Shown here in pieces: positions 1 through 11,900 of a stretch of DNA of 64,000 nt; the first letter of the stretch is position 1, and each line of letters begins with the position of its first letter. This stretch comes from Sanguinoderma infundibulare (lineage: Eukaryota > Basidiomycota > Agaricomycetes > Polyporales > Polyporaceae). The stretch lies in NCBI GenBank assembly GCA_032821775.1, contig JAVLRN010000011.1:1116001-1180000 (forward strand), given 5' to 3'. Position numbers and translations under genes: made by a program. The notes beneath the pieces were generated by a model, which saw nothing but the letters and a program-made list of their open reading frames with translations, did not search any database and was not told where the DNA came from.

Positions 1-751
1 CTCACTATTCTTCCTCTTCGTCCGTATGATACGCACTCCATTCAACAGTCTGTGGTCTTATAGGGCCGTTACGCATTCCGAAGTCAGAGTTCAAGTCACC
101 CTGGGTTGCCCCACGGATGCAGCTCTTCGACATGCTTTTTGCGACCTTCTCATTGGCTGTCTTCATGCTCCTCACGTCTCTCATCGCCTACCGACTACGG
201 AGTGTCCTGGCGCCCTTACGAAACTTCAAGTCGATGGAAACCGTGTTTTGTGCCTTAGTTAGGGCAAGCATCGAAGCAGGCGCCCTCCTCGTGTTCGCGC
301 AGCTTGCCGTCGTCGTCCTCTTCGTCCTCGATAGCCCCGCAATCATCATCGCCCAGGGCATTGCGACCCAGATCTATGTACGTCTTTTCCCCACCTCGGA
401 TGTATGCATACCTTTTCCTTTTTGCGCCATAGTTCGCCTCGCGGCACCTTCATCGTCATGTTCCTGAATATCTTGCTGACACGATTGTTTATACAGGGGA
501 TTGCGCCGACGCTGATGATTATCCGAATCGGGCTAAGCGTGATGCCTCGCGAAGGACGCTCGACCTCGAGCAGTCCGATGTTCAGCACGTTGGTGGCGCT
601 CTCGACGGCACACGGCTCCGAGGAATCAGACGGCTCTGTAGAACTCGAGTCACAAGTTGGCCTACCCGGAGATGCGCCAGCGGCTGCATCCATCTTGGTG
701 CTTCCCGCCACACGACTTCCGACTTCTCTCAGTCTTCTCTCGCGTTGCTAG
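1..751 (+). CDS. 3' end of a multi-span membrane protein, uncharacterised family
   Basis: Partial gene running off the left edge. A hydrophobic exon (about 123-377) is joined by a phase-0 intron (378-496, GTACGT...ACAG) to a last exon 497-751. The exons encode two or three membrane helices followed by the sequence IYGIAPTLMIIRIGLSV and a polar tail. A GIAPTLIIVR-like ending after a helix is common in a large uncharacterised Agaricomycete membrane-protein family; that assignment is from memory of the family. An upstream hydrophobic stretch at 2-22 is probably another exon, but the joining splice site could not be fixed. Ligand or function unknown. Confidence 0.6.
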
Positions 752-1891
752 GAGTGCAGTGCGCTGGAGGGTGCAGTTATTCACGGAACGCTGTACGCCG
801 GGCGGGCATGCGGTCCTTCGGAAAGCCCAGCATACCCGCGTTCTGGATCATTTTCGGCCGCTTGTGCCCTTTCCATTTGCCCCGCACTCGCTTGCACAAC
901 GCCCGACGACCCCGGTCGTACCGCAGTCAAGTCGCAATCCAACCACTTGCTGCGCCCGCTGGGATCTCGCGTACCTTTCGTCCCACACGAAGTCTCAACA
1001 TGCGAACTCAGTGCAAAGCGCGCTTGCCTGCGGAGCCCCATGCCGGCATGCTTGTCGCTTAGCCCGATTTCGATCCGTGAACCATGGCGTTTCCCGGATT
1101 GAACCTCGCGGCGGAGTTCTGACGACGCTGACAGCTGACAGCGGCGAAAGACGCGTTCTCAAGACAGAACGCACTGCTGGCGGAGGACGTGCCCAGCCAT
1201 ACGGCGAGGATGCGATCCGGGCGCTGCTGGTGCCGGCGGAATTCGTATATTGCCTGCCTTTGGATGTTATTTCTATCTCTATGTAGCCCATGCCGCAATC
1301 CGTTGGACTGTTGCAGTAGCTCATATGCACCTGGTGTTGAAATGGTGTTGTCGTGCGAGACGAGGGCTTCTGGGATATGTCTCCTCTTCGTTTGTCAATC
1401 GTTTGGACGGTGGTCTTTGACACAGCTTTCCGGACATCTTAGGTGGTCTTTCATGGACAGTAGAACATTAACGATTTGTACGATATTGACGCCCGAGCGC
1501 GCTATCGCCCGACCATCACAGTGCGACCAAGAGTCCGTCAAAAGTGACAGGTCGATCACCATGCAGAAACGGTGGACTACCCCCATGCGAGTAGAGTGTA
1601 GTCACCTGTTATGGGGATCGAGCGCTGGTTGATTTCCCCCATGTACCCTGGGGATATATATGGTCAAAGTCAACCAGATTTTGTGCGATTTCACCATGCA
1701 GCCGAAAGCGGAAATACAGCAGTTCTCCCTACTTTTCTTGGTTATTCTCATCCTTTAGCTTTTGCCTGCTTCCCTCGCGCGGTATTTAGGCTCGTAAACA
1801 CAATATATTGCAATATCTACACTATATGACAATACATGACACTACTACAGCTTACTCACCACCAACGCTGAGCACTAACCTCTGGCAGTAG
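752..1891. other. Non-coding interval between convergent genes
   Basis: About 1.1 kb between the 3' ends of a plus-strand and a minus-strand gene. Open frames here have no recognisable domain, no membrane or signal pattern and no consistent splice structure. I see no RNA gene or repeat in it. Confidence 0.5.
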
Positions 1892-2843
1892 TTATGACGC
1901 TGCGGAAACGTCCCCCGCCTTGTAGATGTCCCACGCCGTGCACCCGAGGCTGCCGTCCGACTTCGGGGAAGCGTAGGTCATGATGTTGACCGCGTCGGCC
2001 ATGTCCATGTACAGCTGCGTCAAGCCCTTGCTGCCTTTGGACTCAAACGAGGCTAGCGCGTTGTACATTTTCGGACCTAGACGCGCATCCCCGGGATCGA
2101 GGAGCAGGGAATAGTGAGTATATGCGCACGAACGGGTTGCACTGAGGGCTGCTTACCGAGATCGGGCCCGACCGCTTTGCTCAGGAAGTGCGACGCGATA
2201 TTGAGCACGCCGTCGCGCCGGACATAGTTCAGCGCCGGAGTCACCCAGACGAAGTCGTCGTACAGTTCGGGGAACGTCGTCTTGAAGTCGGTCGAAGGTG
2301 GCCGCACAAAAAGCATCTGTCAGCTCAGCCCAGCAGTGACGGCGATGGCGTACCTTGAGCTTCCAGTTTAAAACCACAATGATCCTCGTAGTTTCCAAAC
2401 CGACAGAAGAACCGGGATACCATCTCCTGCTTGCTGTCCTCACATTGACACTCGACGATAGAGCATTTCTCCTTACCGTAGTTGTTGCTCAAGTACTTGG
2501 GCGTCCACTGTATACGAAACTTTTCCGAAGGTCCAGTGACGACGAGGGGGTTGCCACGGCGCCACAGCTCCCGAAATATCTCCTCTGTGAGTTCGCTGTC
2601 GGAAAACGTGGTAGTATCATGCGAGGGTATGAGTTCTTGGCTGAGCACGGGGTCTGGACGGGGAGGTTCCGGGACAGTCGGCGCTGGTAAGCTGAGGGGG
2701 AGATGAGCGGGCTCGGAAGTAGCTGACAGTAGGACGCTGGAACTAAAATCGCCTCCGTAGATGAGGGACGCTGGTGCTGGAGGCAGCTCGATGTCGGCAG
2801 GGCCCTCTGACGGGATCGGGATCGGATTCGGATTTGGGTTCAA
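1892..2843 (-). pseudogene. Degenerate JmjC-domain gene
   Basis: Three blocks match the N-terminal half of the basidiomycete JmjC (KDM3-like) domain in order: a block ending near 2354 (LWRRGNPLVVTG, KCSIVECQ), a block 2157-2316 (PPSTDFKTTFPELYDDF, RRDGVLNIASHF) and a block 1892-2076 (PKMYNALASFES, MDMADAVNIMTYAS). The last intron (2077-2156) is normal. The first gap is only 37 bp, and the expected NWKLK residues before it lie in a different frame from the upstream block, so a frameshift is needed. The first iron-binding His of the HxD motif is Tyr (QLYMDMAD). A stop follows soon after CTAWDIYK, removing the distal half of the domain with the second His. The 5' end is not resolved. Confidence 0.7.
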
Positions 2844-3643
2844 AGAACAGACATCAATGCAAAAAGCAAGAGATAATTCTTCAAGACAGAGAAAGCGAGA
2901 GCGAGGGGAGAGTTGGCCCAGGTAGTTGTCGTTGTGTAGGAAGACTGGAGAACGACTCGCCGTCGCGACGAGGACACCATTAGCGCCGGTGTTTAGGGCA
3001 GGCCGATCTTACCTTGCAGATGACCAACTCCTAGCGACCACACGACCCACTGACCGCGCCTGCACAAAAAGCTCTACTTTGCTGGTGAAATCCCATAGCA
3101 ACCGATTCACTACTTTAATCACCACCCACCAGGTATTCACCGACTTCGCTGGTGAAGTCGGCTTTTCACCTGCCAACCTCGGCGCGGTCACCGCTTTCCG
3201 GGCGCGCTGTGCATCCCGATTCCATGTCAAATTGGGACCCGAGTCAAGCCACTGTCGCACGCCATGAGAACGGTTGAAGACGCGCGCAGGGGCTTGTGAT
3301 CTGCATCGCACGCTCTCCTCGCCGATCCGTTTCCTATTCATCGTTCGTATAACTAAGCACACCGGCTTGAACCATTGCCCAGATGCGTGGGTCAGTCACG
3401 CACTCAGCGGGACCAATCGATTCTAGATCTCAGGCGCAGGACTTGATATAAGTGGCTCAGGACGCCCTTCCGATTCCGAGCATGCACACCACGCTCGTCG
3501 GTGCGCGTGGTCAGCTACTTAGTAAGGCTCACCTCAACTCTTTCTTCTTAAGCCTTCGCGGTGGTGCTCCTCGGAGGTTCTCTGTCAGTGCTACGACCAA
3601 GACTTTCAACGCGACAACAACAACAACAACAAGGACAGCGAAG
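2844..3643. other. Intergenic and 5' region of the quinone oxidoreductase gene
   Basis: No independent gene is supported. The interval holds a hairpin at 3140-3161, a CAA-repeat leader at about 3616-3633 and an in-frame upstream ATG at 3482 that would extend the downstream protein (see findings). Confidence 0.5.
3140..3161. repeat. Perfect 8-bp inverted repeat (hairpin)
   Basis: CCGACTTC, a six-base loop, then GAAGTCGG. It lies in the spacer upstream of the quinone oxidoreductase gene. It may be an operator-like site or chance. Confidence 0.35.
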
Positions 3644-5271
3644 ATGTCTCTTCCCTCGACGATCGCCGCCATCGGCATCAACAGGACGGGCGACTTCGAC
3701 GTTATTGAGAAGCTCCAGCTGCCCGCGCCGCAGAACGCCCCGAACAACGTGCTCATAAAGGTGCAGTCGCGCGCTCCTACTCACTCCTGTCCTCGTGGTT
3801 AAAGCTGACCTGCTTTTCGACGCATGCTCCGTCCGCGTGTATGGTTTCCTGGATGGTTTACGTCCCCTATCTCTTCTAATCGTAATCGCTGGGTGGCTGG
3901 ACGCCCTGGACTTGCTACTGACGCCCTATCTTCAATTGCATGACTTCGCGGCTGGCTCCACGTGCGATGCGCCTGTTGTAGGTCGAATATGCAGGTGTCA
4001 ACTTCATCGACACGTACTTCCGGTAAGTGCGAGACCTAGGGATCGCACCGCAGCTGGTGCGAGCCGTTTGACTGGTCGGGGCGCTCTAAACGCGCTCGCT
4101 ACAGGAAGGGCCTCTACCCGATCTCTCATTTCCCTCACGCGCTCGGACGCGAGGCCGCGGGGACGATCGTCGCGCTCCCCACGGACGAGAGCGTCTTGAA
4201 CGACGAGGAATACAGGCTACGCGGCTTGAAGGTCGGCGGCAAGGTCGCCGCGGTGGGTCTCCCTCCATGCCCGACGCATATGCCGCGCTCGAAAGACTCT
4301 CACGCTGCTACTTTCAGAGCACTATGGGCGCGTTCGCGGAGTACATCAGCATGCCCTGGAACAAGGTGTACGCCATCCCGGAGAACCTCTCGACGCGCGA
4401 CGCCGCCGCCGGCCTCCTCCAGGGTGAGGCGCCTCTCGCCCTTTTCCTCTCCAGCATCCCGCAAGGGCTGACCACACGCCTCGGAATCGGAACCCACCCG
4501 CAGGCGCGACGGCGCTCACGTTCGTGACCGAGGCGTACAACGTCCAGAAGGGCGACGTCGTCCTCGTGCACACCGTCGCCGGCGGGCTCGGCCTCATCTT
4601 TGCGCAGCTCATCAAGGCGCGCGGCGCGACCGTGATCGGCACGACGAGCACGCCCGAGAAGGCCGCGCTCGCCAAGGCGCACGGCGCCGACCACGTCATC
4701 CTCTACACCCAGGAGGACACCGTCCGGCGCGTGCTCGAGCTCACCGACGGCGAGGGCGTACACGCCATCTTTGACGGCGTCGGCAAGGACACGTGCGTGC
4801 TCCTCGACTTGACTTGACTTGACTTGCACCGGTGCGTGGAGGGATGAGGCTGACGCGCTTGGTGTGCGCAGGTTCGAGGCCGACTTCAAGATGATCCGCA
4901 GGAAGGGCACGCTCGTCTCGGTCGGGAACGCCTCTGGGGCCGTGCCGCCCTTCCCGCCGCTCAAGCTCGTCGAGAAGAACGTCCGCCTGCTCCGCCCCAC
5001 GTGCGTGTCGTCTCGTTTCTCCCGTTCTGCAAGCCAACTTGTCTGACCGACGGTGCGCGTGCGCGTGCGCAGCCTGGACAACTACGTCTACACGCCCGCG
5101 GAGGGCCGCGCGTACGCCACCGAGCTCTTCAAGCTCTTCTCGAACGGGACCGTCAAGCTCAACGTCCACGCCGACTACCCGTTCACCGCCGAGGGCGTGC
5201 AGCAGGCCCAGCGGGACCTGACGGGCGGCAAGACGACGGGCAAGCTGATCGTCAAGGTCGCCGGCATGTAG
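3644..5271 (+). CDS. NADPH:quinone oxidoreductase (zeta-crystallin type)
   Basis: Seven exons (3644-3760, 3982-4022, 4105-4252, 4318-4423, 4504-4792, 4872-5000, 5073-5271) give a protein of about 342 residues, the usual length of the zeta-crystallin/ZTA1 branch of the medium-chain reductases. Visible family features are YAGVNFIDTYFRKGLYP near the N-terminus, ALGREAAGTI, the nucleotide-binding VHTVAGGLGLIFAQLIKA loop, FDGVGKDTFEADF, and the C-terminal GKLIVKV. It lacks the zinc ligands of alcohol dehydrogenases, as expected. The family reduces quinones with NADPH in one-electron steps. The start chosen is MSLPSTIAAIG, where homology begins, but an upstream in-frame ATG at 3482 adds 54 residues resembling a mitochondrial presequence. 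Intron 1 is long (221 bp). Intron 5 holds a TTGAC repeat near 4808. Confidence 0.9.
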
Positions 5272-5853
5272 GTTTTGTTGGGCGCAAAAAGTGCGATTGG
5301 GAAGAACCTAACAGTGTAATATATTCGAAGACGCCACAGACTTTGATCCGGAAGGTTTGATGTCGAGCAGCTTGGAGCCCGAGTGGCTTTGAACCTCGAA
5401 ACATGGCGAGGTAGGATCGTCGGACTGTGTGGAGCATTTATACACGCCAGGGGCAACAGCTGCAGGGCGAAGGTGTGCATGGCACACAGTAATCGCTGTT
5501 GATGCGAGGTTCAAAGGACTGGATTCATTTGCAGCCCGACTAGCGTTGCGTGTATGCCGTCTTCAATTCGTTCGGCTTCGCGTTGCGCTGCTACAGGAGC
5601 CACAATGGATATGACAATGTGAAGGACCATTTTCGTCGAATTGCTACACAGCGCTGGGTACTTGATATGCATAATCTACACATTACACCTCTAGGTGAGG
5701 TGGTAACTTCCTGGATAATCTACTTGTTGGAGACGGACGGGGATCAACGCAAAATTACACGGGAATTTGGATGTTACATAGATGCGCAATGGGGCGGGTT
5801 GGCGGAGATCGGGGTCGTACTAGGAATCCACGACGAAGACAACGGTGTGGCAT
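5272..5853. other. Intergenic, tail-to-tail
   Basis: Spacer between the convergent quinone oxidoreductase and MFS genes. No coding or RNA signal seen. Confidence 0.5.
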
Positions 5854-8191
5854 TCACGGGCCAAGCTTGGGAGAACCATCTTCCCTCCGCGGTTCATTCG
5901 TCGCTGAAATTTCGCGAGTGTAAGTTGACAACAAATGAAAGATCAGGCTCGGCTGCTTACCATATTTGCTGTACTTGCGAATTCTAGCACCGTAGCGATA
6001 AAAGATGAAGGGCAACGGGCACAGGGCGAGGCCAATCTGTATGGGGACATGGTGAGCTGTTCGCCGAGGCACACATACGCTCAGAAGGTGCTTACGCAGC
6101 CAAGGAGGACGCAGCCCCAGGCGACGGGGAACTAGCGGCAGAGTGCGGGTTAACGTCTGCCGAAACAATACTGCGTAGTATAGGACACTGCACTCACAGC
6201 CTCCGGTCCGTTGATCTTCTCCAGGTTTTGGAACATTTGCACGGCGAAGAGCGGGAAGGCGGCGGCCATAACACTCCTGAACAGATCGTTTCCGGCGAGC
6301 ACCGACGCCGCATAGTCGGGGTACGCGTCGCCCTCGTAGTTCCTGTAGCGCAAAGCGAATCGTGAGCCCAGAGAGGTCGCCAACATCATGTGCAGACAGG
6401 TTACGACCGAAACTTACAGGATGGCCTGGAAGAGGAGGAACGTCCCCACGCAGAAGAAGCTGGAGAATATGATCGGCACGATCCAGTGGATCGACGCCAC
6501 GCTCGTCCACCCGAAGCCGAACAGACAGACGGGGATCCACCAGCAGCCGAACATCGCGGGGATAAGCCTGTCCTCTGGGTCGATCACGCCGCCTTTGCGC
6601 ACGAAAAGTGGCTCGAGCGAGAAGTACGCGTACGCACAGAAGCCGAGGTACGTGACGAGCGCGCCGACGAAGAGGCCCATGAACGCCAAACCATTCTGCC
6701 CGGCGTTGAACCCGTACACGTCCTGGAAGACGAGCGGGAAGGTGGCGAGGAAGGTGTAGAGCAGGCTGTAGACGAAGCCGATGTAGAGGTTGAGGAGGCC
6801 GACGATGGGCTCGGCGTTGAGGATGAAGGGCCGGACGAGGGTCATCATCGCGATCTCGCGCCCGGTCATGTTCTTCTGGATGACCTCGCCTATGCTGTAG
6901 AGGCTAGGGTTGCCGGTGCGCGCCCGGAGGCGCTTCGCGCGGCGGTAGAGGATGTTGGTCGAGGACGTCTCGGGCAGGAGGAAGGTGAGCCAGACGAGCG
7001 ACGCGGCGGAGAGGAAGAAGAGCGGCCAGATGGTCCAGCGCCACCCGAGGGCGTCGAAGGCGAAGCTAGCGTGCAACGATCAGCTGAAGCTGGGGAGAAA
7101 AGCTCGACAGTGTACTCACCCTCCGATGAGGGGACCGAGGGTAGGTCCGCAGACGGCACTCATGCCCCAGATGCCGATCCCATACGCACGCGTCTTGGGC
7201 TCGAACATGTCGGCGATGGACGCACCTCCGGTAGCGAGCGCAGGCGAGCCGAAGAACCCGGACAGGAAACGGAGGGTGAAGTAAGTGACGGGGGTCTTTG
7301 CTGTCGCAACTGCGGGCTGGAGGCCGACGAATATGGTGAGGGTGATGATATAGGGCCAGTTGCGACCGATTGCTGGAATCTCGGAAAGTGGGGCGAGGAA
7401 CCTGGTCGATGTCTAGTTACTGGGAAGGCACACAAATTCTTCGGAGCGGCACTCACATGGGACCGACTCCATATCCTACGACGAACAGGGTAAGGGTAAG
7501 GGTAGAGACAACGGTAGACACCCCGAAATACGTGGCCAGAGCCGGGATGCTTGGCGCAACGATGGAGCTGCCCATGTAAATGCTGGGCACGAAACGTGAG
7601 GAGCCTGGGTGAATGCAAGGAACAAAGTCCGGATACATACCTGAACGTCAAGAAGCAGAGGTCAAAGGTGACAAAACACTTCTTGAAGACGGACCAGTTC
7701 CGGGGATTTGCAGGGTCATCCGGTCCGTACCAATCGACGAGGTTGGGGTCGTTGGCCAAAGATGCGGCGTTATCGTTGTGCCGCACGTCCTCGGCCCACG
7801 TCTGGTCGGGCTCCGTCCAACCAGGACGGGTTTGCTCGGCAGCTTGGGACGGGGTCGCGCTGTGTCCTTTCTCGATCGCGACAGTGGTCTGGCTGCTGGC
7901 ATGACTACCACGCCGGCCATCTTGGACTCGACGGTCGTCTCCCTGAGGAGAATGGAGCTGACCGTCGAATTCTTCCCGTGGGGTGTAGAATCGGTCGTTG
8001 GGCGTAGGAGGTGCCAATGGCCGCGGCTGAGCCGGGGAAGGCTGGAGCTGTTGCCGCTTTTCGTCGACGACGGCCTCCGTGAAGCGGGCCGGCACGGTCC
8101 AGTTGGGGTCTTGCTCCGGATAGGAGAGCTGCTTCTTGCGGCTGAGGTAGTAGATGGTCTGGCCGGCCACAGTATCGCGAAAGAGGTCCAT
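5854..8191 (-). CDS. MFS transporter, DHA1 drug/polyamine type
   Basis: Eight exons (7641-8191, 7457-7582, 7120-7401, 6418-7065, 6198-6342, 6096-6131, 5961-6036, 5854-5903) give about 637 residues. A long hydrophilic N-terminus (about 180 residues) ends in YGPDDPANPRNWS, the usual lead-in to TM1 in fungal DHA1 carriers. TM segments follow: LTFSIYMGSSIVAPSIPAL, GYGVGPMFLAPLSEIPAIGR (motif-A position), GIGIWGMSAVCGPTLGPLIGG (motif-C region) and a C-terminal half with IYGFVYSLLYTF-like helices. Proton-driven export of drugs or polyamines across the plasma membrane is the family role; the substrate cannot be read here. The last three exons are unusually small (36, 76, 50 bp), and the tail KYSKY-ATNEPRRED is polar and cytosolic. 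Start is at MDLFRDTVAG. A TATA-like run lies about 50 bp upstream. Confidence 0.88.
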
Positions 8192-8984
8192 GGTGGCTTT
8201 GGAGGTGGTCGCTCGACGCCATTTGAATGCGAGCGCGAGGTATATATCCACGGGTGGCGGCTGGTATTACGAATAATGTGGGCCAAAAACAGGGGGAGCA
8301 GGCAGTTTGCTAACCATCCCGCCCGATGGCTTGTAACGACGTCACCAAGGCCTGGGAGTGATCGAACACTTAGAAATTAGCCGACGCCGGTCATCCGAGT
8401 CGGTCGCCCGAGTCGCTAAGCCGTCCGAACAAGCGATGACTGTTGTTGTCTGGAAAGGAGTGAGTACCAATGGTTACCGTGCGATTATATGGGGAATGCC
8501 ACCTTGGAATCCTTGCAGCTAGTGCTGTCCACCTAGATCGTGTCCCTTTAGTGGTGCAGCCCATCCGGTCTGGCACAAACGTGCCTGTCGTTATAAACTT
8601 ATGGGCATGTCCCGGTACCGTTTCGAGTGTCCTGTGCTTCAGCATCTTGAATCCCACATGGGGCTTGTCGGCGCTACTGGGATAGTCCGCGCTTGCCACC
8701 CGCGTTGGAACATCTTGTATCTAGCCGCCTGCACGCCTGCACGTCGGCGGCCCCGACTCGAATATTCTTGACTCATCTGGACAGACTTCGGACTCAACTC
8801 TTCGCGCATGAAGCACCGCAGGTGCGGTGCGAGCTGTTGCCGACGCTGAGTCATCCGTCCTGTCCGTTCTTCAACTCTTCAGCTTCAGCGCTTGCCAGCT
8901 CCCTCACCTTTTTGCACCACACTCGCTTGCCACCACTTGCCACCACCCACTTCAAGTCACCGTCTCTGCTTGATCGCTCGTTGC
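8192..8984. other. Divergent promoter region
   Basis: Shared upstream region of the minus-strand MFS gene and the plus-strand NFX1-type gene. A TATA-like TATATAT at 8241-8247 is suitably placed for the MFS gene. No further gene supported. Confidence 0.5.
8241..8247 (-). promoter_or_regulatory. TATA-like element of the MFS gene
   Basis: TATATAT about 50 bp upstream of the MFS start codon, flanked by GC-rich sequence. Assignment rests on position only. Confidence 0.35.
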
Positions 8985-11900
8985 ATGCCTGAGCCTGTTC
9001 CGGCTGCGCCCTCCACCTCACCTGCCCCAGGTAGCACCGACGGCGGTTCGCGCTATCCCAGATCGGGACGTCGTCCTCAGGACAGACCGCGAACTCAAGA
9101 CAACGGAACCCGTCTATCATCTGGCGAAGTCCAAGAAGGTCACAACAAACCAGACGGCGTTAGCAGGCCGCGCAGGCCTCGCGCCCCCAAACCCAAAGAC
9201 GGCCATCCAGGTGAGCCGTCCAACTCTCGCCAAGATGGTTCCGTTCCCTCTGGTGGGAATTATCGAGAGAAGAGGCCCCAAGGAGAACCCCGTGCAGGCC
9301 ATGGAAATTCCAGAGGCGAGGGTCCGAGCTACCCACAGAAGCCCAGGAACCAGCCAGGAAACCCAAGAGGAGGACCTCCCGATGCCGCACACCCGAGCGA
9401 TAGAAGCCGGACCAGCACGCCGACGCATATAGCCAACGAAGAGAAGATCGCCGACCCCACCAGTTCCAAGAAGCCGCGCCCTCGTCGCGGCCGCAAGTTC
9501 GGTGGCGCGCTTACCGAAGCACACTCTGGGACGGTCGCGCAGGATATGTCATACAAGGGCAACCATCGCAGCACTGCACCCAAGGCCGATGACCTCACAT
9601 CCAGGCTCATCCAAGAGCTCAGTACCTCACCATATCCCGACTGTCTCATCTGCTTCGCACCGATCACGCCTATGCAGCCAACCTGGTCTTGCTCCCCCTC
9701 TCACCCTACCTTGGTCGGAGCGGACGACGAAGCGGGCACCCAGTGGGAGGCTCAACATGCTAATGTCTCTGCCCAATGCTGCTGGATAACCTTTCACCTC
9801 AAGTGCATCAAGCCCTGGGCCGCAAAGAATGTCAAGGATCTTGAGGACGCGTGGCATGCTCGAGGCGAGGAACGTCGGGGCCACTGGCGCTGTCCTGGTT
9901 GCCAGTCAAAGCGAACGGCCATTCCGAGCAGCTATTGGTGAGCCGCAATACATTAATTTTTGTTTCCTGGTTTAATTGACTGGTCGTCCATTCCGATGTA
10001 TTCATAGGTGCTTTTGCGGGTCCACTCCCGACCCCAAGCCGCCGCGTCTCGCGACCCCCCACTCCTGTGCGAATCCGTGCTCTCGCACCAGAGCTTGCGG
10101 ACATTCGTGCTCGCTCAACTGTCACCCTGGTCCCTGTCCTCCCTGCCAGGTTACGTCGTCACTGCCGTGCTACTGCGCCAAAGAGACGGTGTCTTTTAGA
10201 TGTTCGAACCTCGCCCCCAGGAGGCCCGGTGCTCTCACTGCGGAACTATCTTGTCATCAGTTCTGCGAGCGGAAGCTCAACTGTGGAAACCATAGTTGTC
10301 AAGACATTTGTCATCCCGGCAAGTGCAGTCCGTGTTCAATACGGGAGAAGGCGCGATGTTATTGCGGGAAGGCGGAGAAGGAGCTGGGATGTGGAGAGGG
10401 CGAGGAGAAGGAGTGTGCATTAATCGTCAGTGGGCAGGAAGAGCGGTGGGTAGGACGCTTCGCTTGTGACGAGACTTGTGCGAGGTATGTGCACTCCGAT
10501 TCTTTAGAAAGCGAAGCGGCATAAGTATTGAGTGATACCCTAACCAGGCCTTTCGATTGTGGCATCCATCAATGCAAGAAGCCTTGCCACGTCCCTTCCC
10601 CAACCCCTGCTCCTTGTCCTCGTTCACCCAAGACTGTTACCCATTGCCCGTGCGGCAAGCATGCGCTCACTGCTGCATCCGCGCCGTACTTCCCTGCAGG
10701 CACTCTCCTCATCCGGACGGCATGCACCGACCCCGTCCCTACCTGCGAGTCAACATGCATGAAGCCCCTTGACGGATGCGACCACGTTTGTTCCGCGAAG
10801 TGCCACACAGGGCCATGCCCTCCTTGCTCCATCCGACTCGTCCGCCCGTGCAGATGCGGCTCCACGGCGCACGAGGTGCTCTGCTTCGCGGACCAAGCCG
10901 CTGCCCGTGCGCGCGCTCGCGGGGAAACAGGCCCCGACACCGAGATCCTTTGCGAAAGGCTCTGCAACTCGCTGAGGGCGTGCGGACGGCACCAGTGCAA
11001 CCGCGTCTGCTGTCCTTTGGCGTCGCTGGCCAGCCTTTCAAAGGGTAAAGGCAAGAAGAAGGCCACGGAAGCGTTGGCGGACCCCGAGGGGTGGCACGAG
11101 TGCGACTTGGTCTGCGGGAAGCTGCTGAGCTGCGGGAACCACCATTGCGAGGAGCGCGACCACAAGGGTGCATGCCCACCTTGTTTGCGAAGTTCGTTCG
11201 ACGAGGTATGTTGTCGTTTCAACTGACGCCTGTGGAATGTCTCCTAATTATTTGCTAGATGATCTGCCACTGTGGGCGCACCGTCCTCGAGCCTCCCATT
11301 CCCTGTGGCACGCGAATGGCGTGTGGGTACCCTTGTCCTCGGCCTCTTCCGCCGTGCGGCCACCCGAAAGTGTCGCACGCATGCCACGAAGATCTGATCC
11401 GCTGCCCGCCCTGCCCGCACCTCACCAGTAAACAATGCGCATGTGGAAAGAAGATGGTCGACAATGTTCGGTGCTCGCAAGAGAAGGTGTCGTGTGGTAC
11501 CACATGCGGGAAGTACGTGACTTCGTCGATATGTCTTGATCCTTTTCAAACCGACTAAATGCATCGCACATTAGATTGCTCGCTTGCGGCTTCCACCATT
11601 GCGGCCGATTGTGCCATGGAGATGCTTGTGGAGCTTGCCATGCGACGTGCGGTAAGCCTCGTAGACTCTGGTGAGTGCGATTGGCTCCCATAACATTGTC
11701 TCTCAACCCATTCGTTGATCTCTTGTGCAGTTTACCGGCACAGCATCCTTGCAGCCTCCCTTGCCATGCCCCTGCTTCTTGCGACGAATCAGAGCCCTGC
11801 CGCTCCGTCGTCACTATCACCTGCCCCTGCGGCCGTCTCCGCCAACCCGTTCCATGCGGCCGCTCCCTCTCTAACGGCCGCGAAGGCACCCAGCAGCTCA

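Noticed and set aside
657..1286. Plus-strand frame of 209 codons
   Set aside because: No domain, no codon pattern like its neighbours and begins inside the last exon of the membrane-protein gene.
6390..7493. Long plus-strand frame of 367 codons
   Set aside because: Lies antisense to the MFS transporter, whose introns and helices explain the region; the frame is very rich in Glu, Arg and Gly, as expected of a shadow of GC-rich coding DNA.
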